Source of the DNA: Bdellovibrionales bacterium CG10_big_fil_rev_8_21_14_0_10_45_34 | GTDB lineage: Bacteria; Bdellovibrionota; Bdellovibrionia; Bdellovibrionales; 1-14-0-10-45-34 | Reading direction: 5' to 3' | NCBI GenBank assembly: GCA_002778785.1 | Contig: PEZS01000011.1 | Span: 256,995-320,994 of the forward strand | DNA: 64,000 nt | Shown: positions 26,397 to 35,245 of the stretch, piece by piece | How positions within the stretch are numbered: position 1 is the stretch's first letter | Layout of the letters: the number at the start of each line of letters is the position of its first letter | Position numbers and translations under genes: made by a program | The notes under the pieces: model-generated | Database searches by the model: none | The model's input: the letters and a program-made list of their open reading frames with translations, nothing else | What the model was told of the DNA's origin: nothing

Positions 26397-27280
26397 CTAC
26401 CAAGAAAAGGCTTCTTAACATTGTCAGAACAGTTCTTTTAGGCGGCATTGGAATAGCTTCAACCGCCCTACTATCTCACATTTTGTTTCGTTACTCTTTC
26501 GGAAAACCGGAACAGTTCGTCCCACACTTTAGTTCACTTGCTTCACAAATTGATTTGTCAAAATCAAGCTTGAACCTTCTTACCCTTGGCGGCGAGAACG
26601 CATTTGTAAAATCACTTGAGGCGGCGCTTTTTAGTGTTGCTTATTCTGTCCCCGGATATTTCGCTGCGCTATTTTTAAGCTATTTTGTAGCAGGGATTAC
26701 CTTTTCTTGTACTTCTGAGTTCATTAAAAAAGCCACTCTGTCTCTTGTGCAAGGTTTTTCAGCAGTTAGTTTGGTCTTATTTGCCTTAGCATCACAATAC
26801 TTTCTTGCGTACAAACTCGGTTGGTTTCCACTTACCTATTCTTATAAAAACCAGTTCGCCTCGACTCTGCTATGTGGCCTCACATTGTGCCTGTACTTAA
26901 TCCCGACAATGTTGATTCGGTTTCACGGAATGATAGAGCAAGAGTATTTGGAATCTTACCACCGGGTGAGTCGATCGAAGGGAGCGAGCCATAGACGAAT
27001 CGTATTCAGACACATTCCGAGAAATCTTTTGCCACATTTTGTTTCAATGATGACCTATCATTTACCGGCAATTGCATTTGGTGCCTTCATTATCGAAGAT
27101 ATTTTTTCAGTGCCTGGTTACTCAAGCCTTATCTTGTCAGCAATTCGCAATGCCGATATTAGTTTACTTACTGCCTTAGTCATAGTTTCAGTGACCTTTT
27201 ACGTTGTTATTCAGACTATCTATCAATCGTTCAAGAGCGATGGCTCCCCCGATGCACCTCACGTAAGGATGCTCAGTTGA
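26393..27280 (+). CDS. oppB: Oligopeptide ABC transporter permease, OppB/DppB type
   Basis: Inner-membrane subunit of the peptide importer. The 295-residue protein has about six hydrophobic helices, beginning with the N-terminal anchor and periplasmic loop usual in DppB/OppB, and the cytoplasmic coupling segment with the EAA-like loop: EQEYLESYHRVSRSKGASHRRIVFRHIPRN, then LLPHFVSMMTYHLPAIAFGAFIIEDIFSVPGYSSLIL. It overlaps oppA by ATGA and overlaps oppC by 4 bases, so the three are translationally coupled. Somewhat shorter and more divergent than enterobacterial OppB (about 306 residues). Confidence 0.9.
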   Translation: MTTKKRLLNIVRTVLLGGIGIASTALLSHILFRYSFGKPEQFVPHFSSLASQIDLSKSSLNLLTLGGENAFVKSLEAALFSVAYSVPGYFAALFLSYFVAGITFSCTSEFIKKATLSLVQGFSAVSLVLFALASQYFLAYKLGWFPLTYSYKNQFASTLLCGLTLCLYLIPTMLIRFHGMIEQEYLESYHRVSRSKGASHRRIVFRHIPRNLLPHFVSMMTYHLPAIAFGAFIIEDIFSVPGYSSLILSAIRNADISLLTALVIVSVTFYVVIQTIYQSFKSDGSPDAPHVRMLS

Positions 27281-28104
27281 AAGAAAGCTCCTTTAAAACT
27301 TCTACGCAGCAGAAGTTAGCGGTGGCCATTGTTTTTGTTTTTATTTCTCTGGCCATCGCCGCGCACTTGGGGCTTGGGACCTCCGCCCACCAGAAAGTTG
27401 ACTTCTCTAAAGCTCGTTTAGTCCCAAGCGCCATTCACTGGCTAGGTACAGATCAGCTAGGCCGTGATGTTTTTCACAGAATTATTCAAGCAACGAAATC
27501 CTCGGTAACTGTCGCGTTTATTGCTGCAGCTCTCGCCACTACGTTGTCTTTGCTTTTCGGAATTTGGAGCAACTTTGACAAGAAAGGTTTTTCGCCTTTC
27601 GTTACAATCTTGGAATCACTCATAGTGAACACTCCGTTCGTACTTCTTGTGGTAGCGCTAAAGGAAGTTATGCCGCAAAATCATTTATCAATGGGGCTTG
27701 CACTAGGATCACTCACATGGATGACGGGTTTCAGGTGGATTCATTCGGCCACACACAAGATTTTGCAAACGCAGTATGTGGAGGCCGCACAGTTTATGGG
27801 CGCTAATCGTATGAGAATTTTTAGCAAACATTTGATGCCTAATCTGATCCCGATCGTTTTCATTCAGTTCGGCATTACTTTTGCTTTGGCTATCAAGTAC
27901 GAAGCTGTTCTGAGTTTTCTTGGACTTGGACCAGATCCGGGGTCATTTGTCTCCTGGGGGACAATGCTTCAAGACGGTCGTCACGAAATTTTAGCGGGAA
28001 TCTGGTGGCCAACTGTCTCCAGCGGCGCTTGTCTTACGTTGATCGTGCTTTGCGTTTACACTTTAGTTGACGCAGCTAGAAAGAAAACCAATAGCCAGCT
28101 GTAG
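27277..28104 (+). CDS. oppC: Oligopeptide ABC transporter permease, OppC/DppC type
   Basis: Second permease subunit, pairing with OppB to form the channel. Signature DppC features are visible: the periplasmic HWLGTDQLGRDVFHRIIQATKSSVTVAF segment after the first helix, later membrane helices, and the coupling loop QYVEAAQFMGANRMRIFSKHLMPNLIPIV followed by FLGLGPDPGSFVSWGTML. The 275-residue length fits. It begins with TTG in an overlap with the oppB TGA; AAGGA lies about 9 bases upstream. The next gene follows after a 39-base gap. Confidence 0.9.
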   Translation: MKESSFKTSTQQKLAVAIVFVFISLAIAAHLGLGTSAHQKVDFSKARLVPSAIHWLGTDQLGRDVFHRIIQATKSSVTVAFIAAALATTLSLLFGIWSNFDKKGFSPFVTILESLIVNTPFVLLVVALKEVMPQNHLSMGLALGSLTWMTGFRWIHSATHKILQTQYVEAAQFMGANRMRIFSKHLMPNLIPIVFIQFGITFALAIKYEAVLSFLGLGPDPGSFVSWGTMLQDGRHEILAGIWWPTVSSGACLTLIVLCVYTLVDAARKKTNSQL

Positions 28105-28143
28105 CAGATATTTGCTAAAAGCAACTTGGGGGCGGGAGGAAGC

Positions 28144-29154
28144 TTGTCGGCAATTCTAGAGGTAAAAAACTTAAAGACTCAGTTTCACACAGATGATGGC
28201 AAGTTTCTGGCCGTCGACGACATTACCTTCTCATTAGAAAAGGGTAAGACCCTGGGGATAGTTGGTGAATCAGGTTGTGGTAAGTCGGTCACATCGCTTT
28301 CGATAATGCGCCTTATTCCTGATCCTCCTGGCAAAATCGTTGGCGGCGAAATCCGATTTGAAGGCAGGGATCTACTTAAGCTCTCAGAAAGAGAAATGCG
28401 ATCCGTTAGAGGGAACGACATTTCGATGATTTTTCAAGAACCAATGACATCTTTAAACCCCGTGTTCACTATTGGCGAGCAAATCTCTGAGGCTATTGAA
28501 CTCCATCAAAAGGAGCTTTCGCGCGATCAGGTAAGAAAGCGCACCGTAGAGATGCTCGACCTTGTGGGAATTCCCGCACCCGAAAAACGGGTGAAAGAGT
28601 TTCCTCATCAGCTTTCTGGCGGGATGAGACAAAGAGTTATGATTGCCATGGCCCTGAGCTGCAATCCGAAGCTATTGATTGCTGACGAACCAACAACCGC
28701 CCTTGATGTGACGATTCAGTCACAAATTTTGGATTTGATTCGAAAACTTCAACAAGACTTGGGTACATCGATGATCCTTATCACTCACGATCTGGGTGTA
28801 GTTGCTGAAACCTGCGACGATGTTGCGGTTATGTACGCCGGCAAGATTGTGGAGTATGGCTCGGTAAGAGATATTTTCTTTAGGCCTCAGCATCAGTACA
28901 CTGCGGGGCTGCTTCGGTCTATACCGCACTTTGAATCTGGTCACCGACGCGAGCGTCTCGAAACCATACCGGGGATTGTACCCAGTTTGCTCAATTTACC
29001 TAAAGGCTGCCGATATCAAGATAGGTGCCCTGCCGCACAAAATGACTGCCGCACTGTTGAGCCCACACTAAAAGACACTCACGGGCATTTGGCAGCTTGT
29101 TATCATCCGGTAGGACCTGGCAGGCCAAACACTGAAAAAACCCTCACCCCTTAG
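28144..29154 (+). CDS. oppD: Oligopeptide ABC transporter ATP-binding protein OppD
   Basis: One of the two ATPases energising peptide import. Walker [10 protein letters not shown]-loop region [13 protein letters not shown], signature [15 protein letters not shown], Walker [13 protein letters not shown] and the H-loop ILITHDLGV are all present. The C-terminal oligopeptide/dipeptide extension has the four-cysteine-type pattern [15 protein letters not shown] that in this family can hold an iron-sulfur cluster. I place the start at the TTG at 28144 right after GGGAGGA; an in-frame TTG at 28126 would lack a site. The spacing is short, so the exact start is uncertain. Confidence 0.93.
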   Translation: MSAILEVKNLKTQFHTDDGKFLAVDDITFSLEKGKTLGIVGESGCGKSVTSLSIMRLIPDPPGKIVGGEIRFEGRDLLKLSEREMRSVRGNDISMIFQEPMTSLNPVFTIGEQISEAIELHQKELSRDQVRKRTVEMLDLVGIPAPEKRVKEFPHQLSGGMRQRVMIAMALSCNPKLLIADEPTTALDVTIQSQILDLIRKLQQDLGTSMILITHDLGVVAETCDDVAVMYAGKIVEYGSVRDIFFRPQHQYTAGLLRSIPHFESGHRRERLETIPGIVPSLLNLPKGCRYQDRCPAAQNDCRTVEPTLKDTHGHLAACYHPVGPGRPNTEKTLTP

Positions 29155-29167
29155 GAGCCGCGACTTT

Positions 29168-30217
29168 ATGAGCAATCCAAATTCTCAAGCGTCGAGCCCA
29201 TCTGATGAGCCTCTTATTCGAATACAAAATCTTTCAAAAGAGTTTTCTATAAAAGGCGGAATTTTCTCTCGAGAGATTGGCGCTGTAAAAGCCGTTCACA
29301 ATGTATCGCTGGACATTAAAAAAGGGGAAACTCTAGGACTCGTGGGTGAATCAGGCTGTGGCAAATCGACTCTTGGTAGATGTCTTATACGCCTTCTTGA
29401 ACCAACTTCGGGTAAAATCTTTTATCGCGGCAATGACATTACAGACATCACCGGCGAGGAGCTTCGTGCCTATCGCAGAAAAATGCAGATTATTTTTCAA
29501 GATCCTTACGCAAGTTTAAACCCGAGGATGACTGTCGGCTCCATTATTTCAGAGCCGCTTGTTATTCATAAGCTTTTTCACAATAAGAAAGAGAGAGCCG
29601 ATCGAGTGGCTCAGCTCCTTGAACTTGTAGGTCTAAGAAAAGAAGCAATAAACAGATATCCTCATGAGTTTTCAGGTGGTCAGCGCCAGCGCATTGGAGT
29701 CGCTCGCGCGCTAGCGGTTGATCCCGAGTTTATTGTTTGCGATGAACCCGTATCGGCACTTGATGTGTCTATTCAAGCACAAGTTATTAACTTGTTAATG
29801 GACCTTCAACAGAGGCTTGGTTTGACCTACCTTTTTATTGCTCATGACTTGAAAGTTGTTGAACACATTTCGACAAGAGTCGCAGTTATGTACTTAGGGC
29901 GAATTGTCGAAGTGGCAGACAGCGATGAGCTTTACCTAAAAACCATGCACCCTTACACCAAAGCTCTCATGTCTTCGATTCCGGTTCCGAACCCAGATCG
30001 AAAAGGGCATAGGATCATTTTGCAGGGAGATGTTCCCAGCCCAATGAATCCTCCCTCTGGTTGTTACTTTCATCCTAGGTGTCCATCGCGAGGTGAAGGC
30101 TGCGACACGATATTCCCGCCATTAGAGGCTAAACGGCCAGACCATCTTGCCGCCTGTATCAAGGTACCAAGTCATTTGTCGTCATCGGACCAACCCAACG
30201 GAAGCCAGCTATTGTAG
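29168..30217 (+). CDS. oppF: Oligopeptide ABC transporter ATP-binding protein OppF
   Basis: Partner ATPase of OppD in the oligopeptide importer. Walker [14 protein letters not shown]-loop [14 protein letters not shown], signature [15 protein letters not shown], Walker [13 protein letters not shown] and the H-loop FIAHDLKVV are intact, and the C-terminal extension carries [15 protein letters not shown], the cysteine-rich motif of the family. AGGAG lies 10 bases before the ATG, 13 bases after oppD. It is the last intact gene of the operon; directly behind it sits a remnant that looks like the end of a methyltransferase. Confidence 0.94.
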   Translation: MSNPNSQASSPSDEPLIRIQNLSKEFSIKGGIFSREIGAVKAVHNVSLDIKKGETLGLVGESGCGKSTLGRCLIRLLEPTSGKIFYRGNDITDITGEELRAYRRKMQIIFQDPYASLNPRMTVGSIISEPLVIHKLFHNKKERADRVAQLLELVGLRKEAINRYPHEFSGGQRQRIGVARALAVDPEFIVCDEPVSALDVSIQAQVINLLMDLQQRLGLTYLFIAHDLKVVEHISTRVAVMYLGRIVEVADSDELYLKTMHPYTKALMSSIPVPNPDRKGHRIILQGDVPSPMNPPSGCYFHPRCPSRGEGCDTIFPPLEAKRPDHLAACIKVPSHLSSSDQPNGSQLL

Positions 30218-30229
30218 TTGGTTTCAAAA

Positions 30230-30566
30230 CACGTCTTTGATCAACAAGACACGCTTCGCTAACTCTGCTAGTATTGATCGACTCTGCTCGTCCTTGGACA
30301 ACGGTGGGTATTTTTGCTTTACCTTCGAAGAGTTTGTTGAAGGGCATGAGCTACAGGGTGATCGCCAATCTCACAGTGGCGTCGGGACAATTGGCCCTGG
30401 AATACCACTTGATTTCAATCATCACCGGCATAGTAAAACGGAAATCGACGAGATTCTTGCTTCTCAGGGTCTTACGACTATCGAAGCGAAGCGCTTTCAA
30501 GCTTATTATAAAACGGCTAATATGATTCCAATTTATTATTGGATTGTGCTGGCAAAACTTCCGTAA
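30230..30566 (+). pseudogene. Probable C-terminal remnant of a SAM-dependent methyltransferase
   Basis: An open frame ending at 30566 reads like the last 100 or so residues of a class I methyltransferase: SLDNGGYFCFTFEEFVEG (the 'L..GG.F.FT.E' strand after the motif region), DFNHHRHSKTEIDEILASQGL (a substrate-side helix with the common H...EI..L...G pattern) and a final IPIYYWIVLAKLP strand. The SAM-binding half with its glycine-rich loop is absent; the frame extends upstream only as an out-of-frame overlap with oppF. No ribosome site or credible start is visible. The likeliest reading is a truncated gene left after a deletion. The family call rests on pattern only. Confidence 0.4.
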
Positions 30567-30777
30567 CTAAAACTCCAGGTTCTTAAGCCAGAGCAAGATC
30601 ACTTGGTCACTGGTTAGATGATCGTGCCTAGGTTCTGCCCGCTAGCGTCTAGTGTTTTCATTTTGATATTTAGCCACATAATTCGTTCCAAACGTTTTCA
30701 TTGCAGCACGCTGATTGCACCTGATCACTGTTGTTCAACTTAGCATCGGTTATTACCGCTACCGAATTCTATATCCC
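30567..30777. other. Spacer with no recognisable feature
   Basis: Between the methyltransferase remnant and the response regulator. AT-rich, with no ORF, clear hairpin terminator or repeat that I can support. Confidence 0.5.
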
Positions 30778-31272
30778 TTACTCAGAAGTGAGCTTCAGAA
30801 GAGTTCTTACACTTCTTTTTAGCTCGTCCGGATCAAATGGCTTTGTTAGATAGTCACTTGCACCCACAGCGAATCCTTGTTTTATGTCTCTTTCGTTTTT
30901 GAAACCTGAAACAAAAATGAAAGGAACTTCCTTTAGCGCTTCTTGTTCTCTAATCAGTCCTGCTAACTCAAATCCGTTAATCCAAGGCAGCCCGACATCT
31001 AAAACAAACAGCTCAATTGGCCCTTCATCGATCACGCGCCCCAGCTGAGTTGCATCTGCTGCGGTCAATACGCGAAATCCTTCGGTTTCAAGAGTTCTAC
31101 GAATCGCTTTTCTTACAGTTGCGTCGTCATCGACGACTAATACGGTATGTGGCTCCTCACGAGTTTTTAATTGCCTGTATTGATCTAATGAAACCACTTG
31201 CTCACGAGAAAGTTTTTCGCGAGTCACTTCATCAATTCTTTCCGCAAGTTTTTTTAAATCAACTCGGTTCAC
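30778..31272 (-). CDS. Single-domain response regulator with N-terminal helical extension
   Basis: CheY-like receiver of 164 residues. A charged helical extension (1-40) precedes the receiver: acidic pocket VVDDD (47-50), phospho-acceptor Asp92 in FVLDVGLPWING, a conserved Ser in FIFVSGFKN, and the Lys of TKPFDPDEL. No output domain follows, so it may act by protein contact or as a phosphorelay intermediate. The start is GTG with AGGGGAG 5 bases upstream. No kinase gene adjoins it; the sensor kinase at the window start is 30 kb away, and no link can be shown. Confidence 0.9.
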   Translation of the reverse strand: MNRVDLKKLAERIDEVTREKLSREQVVSLDQYRQLKTREEPHTVLVVDDDATVRKAIRRTLETEGFRVLTAADATQLGRVIDEGPIELFVLDVGLPWINGFELAGLIREQEALKEVPFIFVSGFKNERDIKQGFAVGASDYLTKPFDPDELKRSVRTLLKLTSE

Positions 31273-31369
31273 TATGACTCCCCTTTTGTGCCCTTTTGAG
31301 AGATCTGCCTCAATTAACTTTTCGTACTACTCGCAAAATTAAGTGAAACAGTCCATTTACTGGCCCTCG

Positions 31370-31410
31370 TTCGAATGAACATTCTAAATCTTTAATTGGT
31401 CTCATTCGAA
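31370..31410. repeat. Inverted repeat between trxB and the response regulator
   Basis: TTCGAATGA (31370-31378) and TCATTCGAA (31402-31410) form a perfect 9-bp inverted repeat with a 23-base centre. It lies about 100 bases upstream of the response-regulator start and just after trxB. No T tract follows on either strand, so an operator or RNA hairpin is more likely than a terminator. Confidence 0.4.
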
Positions 31411-31432
31411 AAACATCCTCGAACACAATATT

Positions 31433-32362
31433 CTATTGCCCCTGCGCCTCTAACCAGCGCTCTGCCTCAATCGCAGCCATGCAACCCGTCCCCGCCGCCG
31501 TCACAGCTTGACGGTAGGTTGGATCTTGTACGTCTCCTGCGGCAAAAACCCCCTCAACGCTAGTTCGCGTGGAGCCGGGAACTGTTTTAATATAGCCCGT
31601 CTCATGCTTTTCAATGTCTTTGCCAAAGACATCAACGTTAGGTCTATGGCCGATCGCTATAAAAAGGCCTTGAAGTTTAAGCTTCGAGGTTGTTCCTTTT
31701 ACCGTGTCTTTCAAAGTTACACTTTCTATTTCTTTTTCGCCATGGATCTCTTCAACAGCAGCGTTCCATACAAATTCGATCTTCGGGTGATGCATAGCTC
31801 TCTCTGCCATAATCTTCGATGCTCTTAATTCTTCTCTTCGGTGAATGACGTAAACTTTCGAGGCATATCTTGTTAAGAACAAAGCCTCCTCCATCGCAGT
31901 ATCACCACCTCCGACAACTCCGACTTCGACATCTCTAAAAAATGCACCATCGCATGTGGCGCATGCCGACACACCTTTACCCATAAGTCTCTTCTCTGAT
32001 TCGAGTCCTAAGAGTTTTGCCGTTGCTCCGGTTGCAATGATAACGGTTTGGGCTTGGTATTCTTTGCTACCTTCCCAAACTTTGAACGGCCGACTTGAAA
32101 AATCGACTTTAGTAACTTTTTTCGTGATAATTTCTGTTCCAAATCGGGCGGCCTGTTTTCTCATGACTTCCATCAAGGCCGGTCCCGTAACGCCCTCGGC
32201 AAACCCCGGATAGTTTTCGACATCAGTAGTAATCATCAACTGCCCACCAGGTTCGTCGCCCTCAAACATGAGTGGTTCAAGTCTTGCTCGCGCAGCGTAG
32301 ATGGCCGCAGTAAACCCCGCGGGGCCCGATCCGATAATAATAACTTTACGCTCTTGGCTCAT
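31433..32362 (-). CDS. trxB: Thioredoxin reductase
   Basis: NADPH-dependent flavoenzyme that reduces cytoplasmic thioredoxin. From the ATG at 32362 (AAGGAG 5 bases upstream) the 309-residue product has the FAD motif GSGPAGFTAAIYAARA (11-26), the redox-active Cys134/Cys137 in SACATCDGAFF, the NADPH-binding GGGDTAMEEALFLT with HRREELRA, and the C-terminal FAD segment GVFAAGDVQDPTYRQAVTAAGTGCMAA. An in-frame GTG two codons earlier overlaps the ribosome site and is not used here. It would feed electrons to thioredoxin and so, indirectly, to the DsbD-like protein at 15166. Confidence 0.97.
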   Translation of the reverse strand: MSQERKVIIIGSGPAGFTAAIYAARARLEPLMFEGDEPGGQLMITTDVENYPGFAEGVTGPALMEVMRKQAARFGTEIITKKVTKVDFSSRPFKVWEGSKEYQAQTVIIATGATAKLLGLESEKRLMGKGVSACATCDGAFFRDVEVGVVGGGDTAMEEALFLTRYASKVYVIHRREELRASKIMAERAMHHPKIEFVWNAAVEEIHGEKEIESVTLKDTVKGTTSKLKLQGLFIAIGHRPNVDVFGKDIEKHETGYIKTVPGSTRTSVEGVFAAGDVQDPTYRQAVTAAGTGCMAAIEAERWLEAQGQ

Positions 32363-32427
32363 ATTCACTCCTTAATCTACAACTATCACATGTTTCTCAA
32401 CAGAGGCTATATTGGTTTGTGCTTTCC

Positions 32428-33105
32428 TTAACTCAAAAGAGGGGAATTAGAATCTTGTAACACCATATGTGAATTGCAATGATTTGGATCATGTGTCCAC
32501 TTAAACAATGCCTGCGCCACTAAATTTGGGTTAAGCAGTTTAGCAGAATGGCGTGGCCAAGCGTTCTTTGAGAGTAAGGGAGTATCCATGTATCCCGGGC
32601 TGAAAAGGCGAACATCAAACGGAGGATTCTCGGCCTGCACGCTCGATATCAGACCCTTAAGTGCATGTTTCGCCGCGGCATAACTTGCTGCATTTGGATC
32701 CGGTTCAGCTTCGGCAACGGCCGAGCCGACAGCAATAAATTTTTTGAGCTTCCCCGGAATCATCAGCTTTCTATGCAGAAAAAACGCTGGAGCCATAAAG
32801 GAAACTTGAAAGGCCCAAAGGTGGTCCTTCCATTCATGACGGCCGTATTCCCCCCATGGACCCCCTGCCGCAAAGTAAATTATATATGTTGGATCGTGCT
32901 TTTCGACTGACTCCGCAATTTGCTCCCACGTTTCAGTCTGCGAAAGGTCGCCACCGATATACGCGCTTCTGTCGTCGCCGGCTGGAGCTTGTTTTAGGTA
33001 GGTTCGAGATACAACAGCTACCTTCGCGTCGGTTTGCTCAAGTACGAGGTCTCGAAATGACCTCCCTAAACCGCGACTTCCACCAAAAAGTAAATATGTC
33101 GACAT
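32428..33105 (-). CDS. Short-chain dehydrogenase/reductase (SDR)
   Basis: NAD(P)-dependent SDR of 225 residues. The cofactor loop is FGGSRGLGRSF near the N-terminus, AAGG replaces the usual NAG strand motif, the catalytic Ser is in AVGSAVAEAE, and the YxxxK pair is YAAAKHALKG, followed by LFSPGYMDTPLL. All catalytic positions are present. Substrate is unknown; the short length and simple fold fit a single-domain SDR acting on small molecules. It is divergent from the ferredoxin gene, with 53 bases between starts. Confidence 0.85.
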   Translation of the reverse strand: MSTYLLFGGSRGLGRSFRDLVLEQTDAKVAVVSRTYLKQAPAGDDRSAYIGGDLSQTETWEQIAESVEKHDPTYIIYFAAGGPWGEYGRHEWKDHLWAFQVSFMAPAFFLHRKLMIPGKLKKFIAVGSAVAEAEPDPNAASYAAAKHALKGLISSVQAENPPFDVRLFSPGYMDTPLLSKNAWPRHSAKLLNPNLVAQALFKWTHDPNHCNSHMVLQDSNSPLLS

Positions 33106-33158
33106 AGGCCTCTCATCGATTTTCTGCTATTCTTCGCAAATGGAAAGAATAGCGTGAG

Positions 33159-33452
33159 GTGACCGTGCCGACTATTAGTTTTCAAAAGAGCCTACCTTCG
33201 ATAGAGGTGCCCAAAGGTAAAAAGCTTATGGACGCCTTATTTGACGCAGGTATACCAGTAGCAAGCAGCTGTGGCGGCGTTGGCTCATGCACAAAGTGCC
33301 GCATCACCATCATTGAAGGCAGTCAGAATCTTTCGCTACCCAACGAACTCGAAGAAGATCTGCGAGAAATGTACGAAATCCCGACAAATGAACGAGTTAG
33401 CTGCCAGACGGAGGTGCTCGGCGACATTCGGATCGATACGAGTTACTGGTAG
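33159..33452 (+). CDS. [2Fe-2S] ferredoxin
   Basis: Small plant-type ferredoxin of 97 residues. The cluster ligands are in SSCGGVGSCTKC (Cys38, Cys44, Cys47) and VSCQTE (Cys82), the C-x5-C-x2-C...C pattern of the family. N-terminal strands (TISFQKSLPSIEVPKGKKLMDALFDAGI) fit the beta-grasp fold. The start is probably the GTG at 33159; a GTG two codons later has a Shine-Dalgarno-like GAGGTGA too close to it. An intrinsic terminator follows the gene, so it is monocistronic. Its redox partner is not evident from neighbours. Confidence 0.9.
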   Translation: MTVPTISFQKSLPSIEVPKGKKLMDALFDAGIPVASSCGGVGSCTKCRITIIEGSQNLSLPNELEEDLREMYEIPTNERVSCQTEVLGDIRIDTSYW

Positions 33453-33485
33453 CCTTCAACCCCATTTAGTGCAGTTTTCGTTTTT

Positions 33486-33527
33486 GCCCCCGGCCTTTAG
33501 TTAACAATTCTATTCGGGGGCGTTTTT
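33486..33527 (+). terminator. Intrinsic terminator after the ferredoxin gene
   Basis: Stem GCCCCCG (33486-33492) / CGGGGGC (33515-33521) with a 22-base loop, followed by GTTTTT. Perfect 7-bp GC-rich stem 33 bases after the ferredoxin stop. Confidence 0.65.
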
Positions 33528-33574
33528 GATGGTACATACGGATGAGACGCCCCTGAATCCGCCCAGGAGGCTAA

Positions 33575-35203
33575 ATGAAAAAAACAACATTCTCTCGAAC
33601 TCCCGCATTGCTATTAACATGTTTGGTTTTGGTGAGCTGCCAACCAAAATCGGAATTTTCTCCGCCAGCAGTACCAGCCAACAAGGATACTCAAACCGCA
33701 GACGAGAGTGGCAGTGGCGATGGGAGCGGCCAACAGGGGGCCGAAACAGATGGCAGCCCTACCTCTTCCCCTTCTGCAGACGACCTAGCTAAGAATTATC
33801 GTTTTCGAATTTTTAAAAAATCACTCAATCGCCCAGATGCTAACAGTCCCCGCACCGTTTCACCAGAAGATGACTTGGTTTTAGAGAGAGTCGACCTTCT
33901 CCCCGCCGGAAACACAGGTGAAAACAACTTTAAGCAATCAGATAGTCCCATTCAAAAAAACAGCAGTGGCTCCGTAGATTCAATGACAGTCCGAATTCAC
34001 TCTCTTTGCCGCTTGGGTTCACAATCACTCGAGAGAACACTCGCGTTTACAGATCAAAGCAAAATTCAGATTGCGAGTTTTTTGCCTCTAGAATTTTTGG
34101 TTACTGACCAATTCTTTGAATGCCATTTTGACGCCGCCCTAGAAAGAGACGAAAAGGAGCCTGTTGTTCATAGACTTGGGGCGTACAGAATACAGCCAAC
34201 ACCGTTCATTAAACCAGCGATTGTCGTTTGGCCAGACCACAATCCCGTTTCGCAGGCCATCCCAATTATTCGCACTTCTCAACTCTCGGAGTTAAGTCTT
34301 GTCGGGGGCAACAACATAGCGAAGCTTGCAATTGGATGTACTTCCGCAGGTACGGGAGAAACTCTGTTTCAGAAATTTCACACTTCTGAGAATGGAAACA
34401 ATCTTACTTTCGACAAGGCGACTTTTTTGAAGGTCATTGCCGCCGGCGCAGAAGTAAAAAGCCATCCGGTTCAGATATGCCGCATTTGGACTGTTAACAA
34501 AGGTGGCGAGACACACGGATCCAATTACTTCTATATGGTTTTTGACGCGACGATAGACTATCAAGCCAACCATGAGCTGCTCTTTCCTTCGGCTCATGGG
34601 TACAACCATGGCCGCCTCACACTTTGGAAAACACGCTGGACAAATCCGTTTATGTCGCCCGTTACAGTCTCTGTACAAAAGGAATTTGCGACAGACAGTC
34701 ATTACTCTGTGACATTTCAGATCTATGCGCTCCCGCGAGTTGAATATAGTAACGGCATTATTCATCGACGCTGTTATTATGAAGGGGAATCAAAACAATT
34801 GATGGCTAATTTTGCAACTTCACGACTTCGAGCAGAATCAGTAGGGGGAAGCCTCATTGCCTCAACTGCAACTTCAAACATACACGTGCTAGCCCCAGGA
34901 GAGGGTATTCAGGTGAATTATTTTACAAGCGCTCAGTTTAGCTGCGCAGCCCCTCCATTGAATGCAACACCATTTATGCAGAACCACGCTATTTATTGGG
35001 ACAGACCCGAGCTGATAGATGTCTCGCTTCATACTACCGACGGAAAAAAAATGAGCGTTGGATTTTTCGGGCTAAAAGGTAATTTAAGCGCGACGGGCTA
35101 TGGATACCATCATGAATTTGCACCTCGCGTACCACAAAAGCCGTCACACAACTGCCACCCCGATATCAACAACCCTCCGCCGGTTTCAGCGACCTGCACT
35201 TGA
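33575..35203 (+). CDS. Lipoprotein of unknown function
   Basis: I do not recognise this 542-residue protein beyond its export signal. It has a clear lipoprotein signal peptide (lipobox LVSC, cysteine at residue 24), then a Gly/Ser/Asp-rich low-complexity linker (about 43-70: ADESGSGDGSGQQG and following), then a long beta-rich domain with several cysteine pairs (IHSLCRLG, FFECHFD, IGCTSAG, VQICRIW, RRCYYEG, FSCAAPP, HNCHPD), suggesting disulfides in the envelope. AGGAGG precedes the ATG. Its linker and cysteine-rich body suggest exposure on the cell surface or in the periplasm. The mature N-terminal layout (lipid anchor plus flexible linker) is like other surface lipoproteins of predatory or gliding deltaproteobacteria, which is inference. 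Confidence 0.8.
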   Translation: MKKTTFSRTPALLLTCLVLVSCQPKSEFSPPAVPANKDTQTADESGSGDGSGQQGAETDGSPTSSPSADDLAKNYRFRIFKKSLNRPDANSPRTVSPEDDLVLERVDLLPAGNTGENNFKQSDSPIQKNSSGSVDSMTVRIHSLCRLGSQSLERTLAFTDQSKIQIASFLPLEFLVTDQFFECHFDAALERDEKEPVVHRLGAYRIQPTPFIKPAIVVWPDHNPVSQAIPIIRTSQLSELSLVGGNNIAKLAIGCTSAGTGETLFQKFHTSENGNNLTFDKATFLKVIAAGAEVKSHPVQICRIWTVNKGGETHGSNYFYMVFDATIDYQANHELLFPSAHGYNHGRLTLWKTRWTNPFMSPVTVSVQKEFATDSHYSVTFQIYALPRVEYSNGIIHRRCYYEGESKQLMANFATSRLRAESVGGSLIASTATSNIHVLAPGEGIQVNYFTSAQFSCAAPPLNATPFMQNHAIYWDRPELIDVSLHTTDGKKMSVGFFGLKGNLSATGYGYHHEFAPRVPQKPSHNCHPDINNPPPVSATCT

Positions 35204-35245
35204 GAAAATGTCAGTTGTATGTATTTTGATCGTTAGCATATCGGG

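Noticed and set aside
30274-30525. Second ORF in another frame over the methyltransferase remnant
   Set aside because: Hydrophobic and basic without a ribosome site; the other frame gives the methyltransferase-like pattern.
34292-34765. 157-codon ORF antisense to the lipoprotein gene at 33575
   Set aside because: Composition is that of a shadow frame and the opposite strand has a clear signal peptide and ribosome site.
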